Part shown: piece by piece, positions 57,546 through 64,000 of the stretch | How positions within the stretch are numbered: position 1 is the first letter of the stretch | Layout of the letters: the number at the start of each line of letters is the position of its first letter | From: Culex pipiens pallens | Taxonomy: Eukaryota; Arthropoda; Insecta; Diptera; Culicidae | DNA length: 64,000 nt | Direction of reading: 5' to 3' | NCBI RefSeq assembly: GCF_016801865.2 | Contig: NC_068938.1 | Location: 94,698,221 to 94,762,220, forward strand | The notes under the pieces: model-generated | The model's database searches: none | Seen by the model: only the letters and a program-made list of their open reading frames with translations | What the model was told of the DNA's origin: nothing | Position numbers and translations under genes: made by a program

Positions 57546-59410
57546 AAAATCAGCAAATCATTTATACCATCACTTGGTTTGTGGTATAATTATTGAGATG
57601 AATTGTAAAATTGTAATGTAATGTATGCAAAAAAGTTTTCGAAGATTTTCATATTAAGTTTTCAATGTCTTTATTGAAGAAACTCCTTCGTCATTTTTTT
57701 TCTCTTTATTTTAACAGCTAGTTTGTGTTAAAGGAGTAGAGAAAGTGTTTTTTTTTTACATTTTCTTGAATTGTTTAATTGTAATCCAATTTCGTGATAA
57801 ACGTCGCTAAATTTAAAATATACTTATCTTGAATCAAATTTTTGAAAGCAAAAAATTTTTTTAAAAGAAATATTGATTTATCTAACCATAAGTATTATGT
57901 TTTCTGTATTTTATACTGAGAGAAATTTTAAACCGTCTGGATTTACATTTTCAGCTGGGTGATAATTGTGATGGTTTATCTAACATTTTTCATTTTTTCT
58001 AGCACAACATAAAACTCATAACTGGAATATTTGTTGTTCTTAAAATTTTATAAACAAACTTAAACAATGTTTTATTTTAATTGTTCTAAGCTAATGAAGC
58101 CATTTCATATTTTGCGAAGCTCCTGGTGCTCTCAAAAATAAATAATTTTAATGAAATACAAAAAAAATATAATCGATGAAATTTCAGCTTCTGAAGTGTC
58201 TCCATGGTAATTGGACGACCCTATAGGCCTATAATAAATATCTGTTAATAAATAGATTTGAAGAAATAAAATCAGTGCCTGTGTTTAATTTTAATGTGTT
58301 AAAAAAATTAGATAAAATTTATCAAATTAATTTTCAACGCCAAAATATTCGCTGGAAGAGTTGTTAATAATGCATATGTAACCATTTTTTAATGCATATG
58401 TAACCGTTAAATTTTTCCTCGATTGCATCAAACATTAATACAATTCATGTTTAACTTTAATATTCCGACTAAACGCCATATTTAAATTCATTACTCATTG
58501 TATTTTGAAAATTGGTCCAGAATTTGAGCAAAAATAAAATTTTAAAACATGACAAAAAAATTTAATCAGATCTTAAATCTAAAGATAATTTTTTAATAAA
58601 ATTTAAATCTATCGTTGCAGTGCTGCTTATCTTCGAAATTTAAAAAAAAAATTAAATTAAAAATAAAATTTTCTGATCGAATAAACGGTTAAATTTAAAC
58701 CAAAGAGTATCAAAAAGACATTATTAAAGATATCCAGAGTCAAAATATTTAAAAGTCTATGAATTCATAGAAATCATTCATTTTTTATCGATAAAAAAAT
58801 AAATCCACAGTTAAAGTGCATATTTCGTTAAAACACAAAAATTAACATTATCCAATTTATTGAAAATAGTGTACAAACTGTTTAACAAGTATTTCAATGA
58901 AAATGATATAACAGCAACATCCAGCAAAACTTTTATTGTTCTTATCGTGTAAAGACTCAGAACCATTGGAGATTGATCTATTAGTTCCTGAGACACAACT
59001 TCTCGAAATAAAATAAAATGTGCGATAAAAATTGTAAATGCGAACACGATTAACAAATTAAAATCTTCAATTCACTTATTTATTTATTTTGAAATAACTA
59101 TCAAAACTATATTATTTTTAAAATAAGTTTTGATAACCAATATGATTTAACAAGATAAAGGGGAAAAATAATGTAAATTGGCTGTGGTGGTTCTAGAAAA
59201 GACTCTCTGAATATTTCTAAGCAAAACAAAAAAACACACAAATGAAATCCTTTTTTTCTATTTCTGGGATCTAATCATGTTTAATAATTTAGGATTGTAA
59301 CCATTTATTAAAATCGATGTTTGTTCAAGCAATATCTTGACTCTGGGAACAAATCCTGCACATTTTATGGTTTAGAAATTTTATATTTACGAAACCTTGC
59401 TAAATTAAAA
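57546..59410. other. AT-rich desert
   Basis: Very AT-rich, with no coding, RNA or repeat feature resolved. Confidence 0.45.
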
Positions 59411-60450
59411 ATAAAGAAAACTTTATGTAAGAATTCATAAATCGATTAGTTTTATCCTGTAAATCTAATCTTAGTCTGCACTAGAATTCAAACATACCAA
59501 TATTCGAAGCATCAAAAAATTAAAATTATTAAAACATAATTTATTGAAATGATTGAATATTATTTTTTGAATATCTTTATTTAAAAATGATAAAAAATGT
59601 TTTTTTTTTTATAATTTAAGGATTATTTTAGTTGTAATTATTTTATATTTTTTATGTTTTTGATTTTTTTTTTCATTTTTGGAATTTCTGATTTTTTTTT
59701 TAAATTATCATGTGTAATTATTATCTTAAATTTTTGTTTTAAAAGTAAAGAATACTTTATGTAAGAATTCTTAAATCAATTACATTTTTCCTGTAAATCA
59801 AATCTTAGTCTGAATTTTGCTACAAGAACTATATTTTACATTCAAACGAAAATTTAAAAAAATGTCCTGTAGTACGGAGACTCTTAAAACTCCATGCAAA
59901 ACAATCTCAAGAAACGGTCAAGAAAAGGTTTACGAAAAGACTTCTCTTAAGCGGTACGCAGCTGAAAAGGAACAGAAACAAAAAGCGTCGTTTGATATTT
60001 CTTCGGGTGCAATATGTGTTGATGAGATTTTGATTTGTTTATTTGGATGCGACTGAAAATAACGTTTGAAAATAATGTATTCGCTTAAATAATATTGAAG
60101 AATTGCCTCATGAAGCTGACTATCAAAACGCTGAATCTTAAAATGCTGAAATAAGGGAAAAGCCATTACAATAATCACTTAATTTTCTGGTAAAAATAAA
60201 TAAATTTAGGAATACTAGAATTCAAACATAAAAATATTTAAAGCATCCAAAAATTAAGATTGAAAAAACATAATTTATTGGATTTTGAATAACTTAATTT
60301 TAAAATGATATTTTTTTTAGTTTAGGATTTCTTAAGTATTAATTATTTTATTAATTTTTCAGTTTTAGATTTTTTAATTTTTGGAATTTCAGATTTTTTG
60401 ATATTATTCTGTTGAATTGTTATCTTAAATTTTTTATGTTTTTATTATTT
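59411..60450. repeat. Tandem duplication with a 400-bp insert in the second copy
   Basis: Unit 1 (59411 to about 59750) and unit 2 (about 59736-60450) share CTTTATGTAAGAATTC, AATCTTAGTCTG, CTAGAATTCAAACATA and ATTATCTTAAATTTTT. In unit 2 about 400 bp (about 59812-60213) lies between AATCTTAGTCTG and the CTAGAATTCAAAC block. The extra segment is less AT-rich and holds a 64-codon ATG frame (59862-60056) of unknown nature, lysine- and glutamate-rich centrally. It could equally be a deletion from unit 1. Confidence 0.55.
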
Positions 60451-61191
60451 TTATTTTTGATTTCTGGCATTTCTTTGTCTTATACCAAAAAATTTGAAAT
60501 CAAAAATTATGAAAATTTAGAAATTTGTTAGTGTAAAATTTTTAAATCTTTATTTAGCCGTTGCGAATATTATTCTGAAGTTTATGTCACTAAACTCTGA
60601 CCAAAGTCGAGAGGGTTAAAAATCAAAACTACAAGCTATGGTTTTATTATTTTAAAAGTGTTTCAAAACACACTTTAAATCAGTACAGTTGTTTTGCATC
60701 ATTAGTTTTCAAAATATCTAGCTGATGGCGAAATGCTTTTTTCGTGAAAAAAAACTTTCCGCGGTTCCGCAACATGTTACAAAATTCTAAATATTTTTAA
60801 ACGAGCCCAAACATGTCGTATATGATTATCAAAGCAGGAAAAACATTTCAAATTTGTTTTCCGAACCGACCTGGTCGCTGGTCCTAAAAAGACTTAATCG
60901 AAATAAGTTATTTCCATTAAAATTGTGAAGCTATTTTTTTAAATATTGTATTTGCTCTCTGTTTTTTGGTCCATTTTGAAAAGGTGGCAACATAAACTTT
61001 GGAAAATATTTACAATTGATATTCAGAAATAAGAAATTATTAAAAAAAATAATAAAGAAATTTTAAAATTTTCAAAATGCAAATTCTAATCTGCAAAATC
61101 CAAAAAATAGAAATTAAATAGTTCGAAAATGAATTATTGATAAGAAATTATACAATTTGAAAATGATGTTTAATTAATTTAATTTCAGAGT
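60451..61191. other. AT-rich DNA
   Basis: 60798-60835 resembles the left flank of the element at 34290. No gene. Confidence 0.4.
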
Positions 61192-62837
61192 TTTTTTTTT
61201 TTTTTTTTTTTTTTTATCTGGATGGCCCACCTCTTACCCATACACATCTTTTGTAGTATGGAAGGATTATGAGCAGATATCTTTCGATAATTTTGGAGAC
61301 AATCCTATCATCTTACTCAACTTCCGTGTATGCCCATCCTTGTCTCTCTTTTTCCATCCTCAACACTTATCAGGTTGCTTTAAACATTGGGTACTGGTAA
61401 ATTAATTCCACACGCATGTCTTATATACGGCCCAACAACGTATTTTTCATTCATTCACTGAGACGTGCACCGATTAAGAGAGCAAACAAACAAACAAACA
61501 AACAAACCAATAATCCAAACATCCAAACAATTAAACCATACACTCTCTGTCACAGCCACCCTCAGTCAATGTTCTGCAGTCACTTACAACAGTGGTCTTT
61601 GCTTTACAAAAGATTTACAAAACTTTTTAAAATCACGTAGATTGTCCGAGTTTCTTGTTGCTTCAGGTAACATATTAAACAAACGGTATCCTTTGTAAAA
61701 AATTGAATTCTGCGTAGACGTCATTTTGAAGTTGAGCAACCTAATTTCTCTCGCCTGTCTAGTAAAATGTTGATGAACATCACTTCCATAAACTATTGTA
61801 TCCGTCAAGTATTGTGGAGCCATTCCTTTTGTCAGTCTAAAAATAAAAACTAAAGTATTGTATTCTACACGTTGTCTAACTGACATCCATCGTAGGCAGT
61901 CAAGCATAAAACTTCTTGGTGTTAGTCTTTCACATCCTAATATCAAACGCATCACCTTGTTCTGAAGAAGTTGCATACGTTTCTGTTGTTGCTGTGTTGC
62001 GGTAAACAAAATAGAGGCACAGTAGTCGAAATGGGGAGCAATAAGTGTGTTATAGATCATCAACTTGTTATCAAAAGAAAGGTACTTGTTCAACCTGTAC
62101 ATGATACCCAGTTTCCTAGCGGCTTTCCTAATCGTATAGTTGATGTGCTCATCAAAGTTCAACTTGCTGTCTAACATAACACCCAGATATTTAATCACAT
62201 CAACCATTTCGACTACTTCGCCATCTATGTAAACTGTTCCGTCAGTGTCGTCCCTCCGTTGGTTAGTTATCAGCATACACTTGGTTTTCGACACGTTCAA
62301 CTTGAGCTTCTTCCTTTTTAACCAGTCAGCAAACACAATCAGCTCAGCATTCAGGATTTCACAGCATTCTTCGCGACAGCTTCCAGTGACGTAAATTACA
62401 GTATCGTCAGCAAACAGGTTCACTTCAGATCTTTGTAACGCTTTTTTGATATCGTTCATATACAATATAAACAACAACGGTCCCAAAACACTGCCCTGTG
62501 GAACACCCAGGTCAACTGCAACTTCCGGAGATAGTACACCATTAAACAAAGTAACTTGCGTTCGTTCTTCCAAGTAACTGCTAAACCATTTGAGTACATT
62601 CCCTGCTATTCCATAGCGTCGCAAAACTTCAACCAGCTTACGGCGATCGATTGTCTCAAACGCTCTCTTGAGGTCTACGAAAACAGCAAGAATCGTCCTT
62701 TTATTCTCAATAGCTTGTTTCCACTTAAGCAGCAACAGGTTCAACGCTGATTCACAGGAATGCTTTTTACGAAAACCAGACTGTTCGGTCAACAAGATCT
62801 CCTCATGGTTTATGAAATCCAGTTTTTGAATCCAAGC
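61192..62837 (-). mobile_element. 5'-truncated LINE
   Basis: Minus-strand order: a truncated reverse-transcriptase frame starting abruptly after a stop at 62838-62840, its stop near 61584, about 370 bp of 3' UTR including a GTTT repeat (about 61480-61506), and a poly(A) tail (poly-T on plus, about 61192-61216). The intact tail and missing 5' half are typical of aborted target-primed reverse transcription. I could not define a target duplication. Confidence 0.85.
61584..62837 (-). CDS. Reverse transcriptase fragment, CR1/L2-like LINE
   Basis: The frame has no ATG of its own start; the first in-frame alternative is TTG at 62795 and the open frame extends back to 62837. Numbering from 62795, motif A VDLKRAF carries Asp41, GVPQGSVLGPLLF is at 97-109, and the catalytic FADD box has Asp130 and Asp131. 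The thumb-like region and a C-terminal segment (LRWMSVRQRVEYNTL onward) follow to a normal stop. The endonuclease and RT fingers are missing. The frame has no internal stop, so the truncated copy is young, but it cannot act alone. Clade is judged from RT motif style; jockey-superfamily alternatives are possible. Confidence 0.85.
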   Translation of the reverse strand, partial: AWIQKLDFINHEEILLTEQSGFRKKHSCESALNLLLLKWKQAIENKRTILAVFVDLKRAFETIDRRKLVEVLRRYGIAGNVLKWFSSYLEERTQVTLFNGVLSPEVAVDLGVPQGSVLGPLLFILYMNDIKKALQRSEVNLFADDTVIYVTGSCREECCEILNAELIVFADWLKRKKLKLNVSKTKCMLITNQRRDDTDGTVYIDGEVVEMVDVIKYLGVMLDSKLNFDEHINYTIRKAARKLGIMYRLNKYLSFDNKLMIYNTLIAPHFDYCASILFTATQQQQKRMQLLQNKVMRLILGCERLTPRSFMLDCLRWMSVRQRVEYNTLVFIFRLTKGMAPQYLTDTIVYGSDVHQHFTRQAREIRLLNFKMTSTQNSIFYKGYRLFNMLPEATRNSDNLRDFKKFCKSFVKQRPLL

Positions 62838-62840
62838 TTA

Positions 62841-63345
62841 AATTTTTTTAACGTTTTGAATATTTTTATCATTTTATTTCTTCCTTTAAAAATCGCAAGC
62901 TCATGCACAAAGTGAAAATTAGTTGATAATAAGGATTCACTTAGTTGATCTTCCGATTTTTGATATATTAAATAAAAATTGGAGATTGGCCACGGTGGAA
63001 ACTAAAAAATGTGACCAAAAGAAAGCATTTTGGACGAGTTGTTTCGGAAAAAAGGTTTACGAAAAAGTAATAAAAAAATACACACAGATATTTCTCAAGC
63101 ATTTTTCTCTAAGGTCTCAGATATGTAACTAACCATATTCTTAAAACCACAACGATAAAATTAGAATTGTATTTCTGATAATAGTCGAAATTCACTCAAA
63201 TGTTTTTCATATTAAATGCTTTCGTTTTTGAAAACAAAATCTAAATATTTTTGAGAAATTATGATAAATTTTGAAAAATGTAGAAAAAAACATTTGTTAA
63301 CAGTTTAAAGGTTTTAATGCAAATAAAGGAGGGCTATTAATTTTA
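62841..63345. other. AT-rich spacer
   Basis: No feature recognised. Confidence 0.4.
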
Positions 63346-63740
63346 CAGTCCAAATTCGACTAGCCGAAGCCTCGATTATCCAAAGTTTCGATTATCCGAA
63401 GTTCGAAGGACTTCGGATAACCGAATCTGGAACAAATGAAATCGGCATGTTTTATTTGCTTGTTTTTAACATCAAATTCGGCATCTGTTTTTTTAATGGT
63501 CCAATACACCAAATTTTCAGTTTTTTTTCTTTTTGGGTGTTTTTTAATACCCATGACGGTTTCAAAAGCACCCAAAAAGCAAAAACTGGAAATTTGGTTT
63601 ATTAGACTTTTAAAAAAACACCAGAAATATTTCTTGACCTCCATTTTGGCCGCCACATTGAATCCAAAAATTCTAAATTATTTTATGGTTCTTCAGGGGT
63701 CATACTTAAGTTCTACAATCAAAAATAAGACAACAAGATC
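63346..63740. repeat. pogo-like MITE relative, damaged
   Basis: TA|CAGTCCAAATTCGACTAGCC starts it, with GATTATCCGAAG repeats and an internal mirror GACTTCGGATAACCGAAT at 63410. Parts of 63640-63725 parallel the interior of the element at 55984-56291. The right terminus is not visible. Confidence 0.5.
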
Positions 63741-63799
63741 TAAGGATTTTTGCTGTCCCTATTCAGACTGTAGTCCTGATTCGCCCCAGATGACGGTAA
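63741..63799. repeat. Right half of the 21.7-kb MITE family
   Basis: TGCTGTCCCTATTCAGACTG and CGCCCCAGATGACGGTA match 21868-21918. No left half adjacent. Confidence 0.6.
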
Positions 63800-64000
63800 T
63801 TATTTCTATGTAGCCCCTTAGAGCAGTCCGCTCGGAAATTGCTATTTTCGAAGGTTAATAACTTTTTAGCAAAAAACCCAAAAAAATAAGGTGTCTTCGG
63901 GAAAGTTTTTCCAAATTTAAAGAAGATATTAGTTCTGAAAATTGGTAAGAACTGGATAGTTATTGCGCCTTCCATTGGTCAAAAACTGAAACAGTTGCTT
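63800..64000. other. Non-coding window edge
   Basis: No feature recognised. Confidence 0.35.

Noticed and set aside
61971..62750. Plus-strand frames opposite the reverse transcriptase
   Set aside because: They are antisense shadows of the LINE frame, whose catalytic motifs define the coding strand.

Overview
This 64 kb window looks like a piece of a culicine mosquito chromosome, most likely Culex. That assignment rests on the whole pattern: AT-rich DNA crowded with short inverted-repeat elements, tRNA-derived SINEs with GGTTCGA-type B boxes, a jockey-type Gag ORF, a BEL-type LTR element and a 164-bp satellite carried inside a transposon. No species-diagnostic gene is visible. Nothing suggests a prokaryote, and I see no complete host protein gene.

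Layout. 0-6.4 kb: a hAT-like element (1171-5296, 8-bp target duplication) that was itself hit by a very young Gag-only LTR element (2041-5104, identical 361-bp LTRs, 5-bp target duplication), then tRNA-like SINE modules and a compound MITE. 10.1-14 kb: a SINE-like retroposon with two opposed tRNA-like modules and a (GATTA)n tail, a second hAT-like insertion, and an 831-bp homogeneous 9-bp satellite (GTAAGTAAA). 17-20.4 kb: a long-inverted-repeat element followed by a retroposon that has a Gag-like ORF1 and its own UTRs but no reverse-transcriptase ORF. 21.7-30.3 kb: MITEs, large fold-back elements, and a nested copy of a repeat family whose other copy lies at 10.5-13.1 kb. 32.3-38.9 kb: two more inverted-repeat elements, the second carrying an array of 164-bp monomers with a SINE inside it. 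41.8-44.0 kb: a second 164-bp array in the opposite orientation. Between the two arrays lies the only good host-gene signal, a TATA-containing promoter-like region and a long leader exon (about 40.33-41.01 kb) with a strong start-codon context at 41001 and a consensus splice donor at 41014. 44-53 kb: tandem and fold-back repeats interleaved with three GC-richer, single-copy-looking islands (45.6-46.1, 50.1-50.7, 51.2-52.2 kb). 53-64 kb: AT-rich intergenic or intronic DNA with MITEs, a 5'-truncated LINE with a CR1/L2-like reverse transcriptase (61192-62837, minus strand), and remnants.

Most of the sequence is therefore transposons nested in transposons. In several cases the window also contains an unoccupied or differently occupied paralogous copy, so insertion order can be read. 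The host-gene exon probably belongs to a long-intron gene whose remaining exons lie outside the window or are not recognisable. All boundaries were read by eye; target duplications and inverted repeats were checked base by base only where stated.
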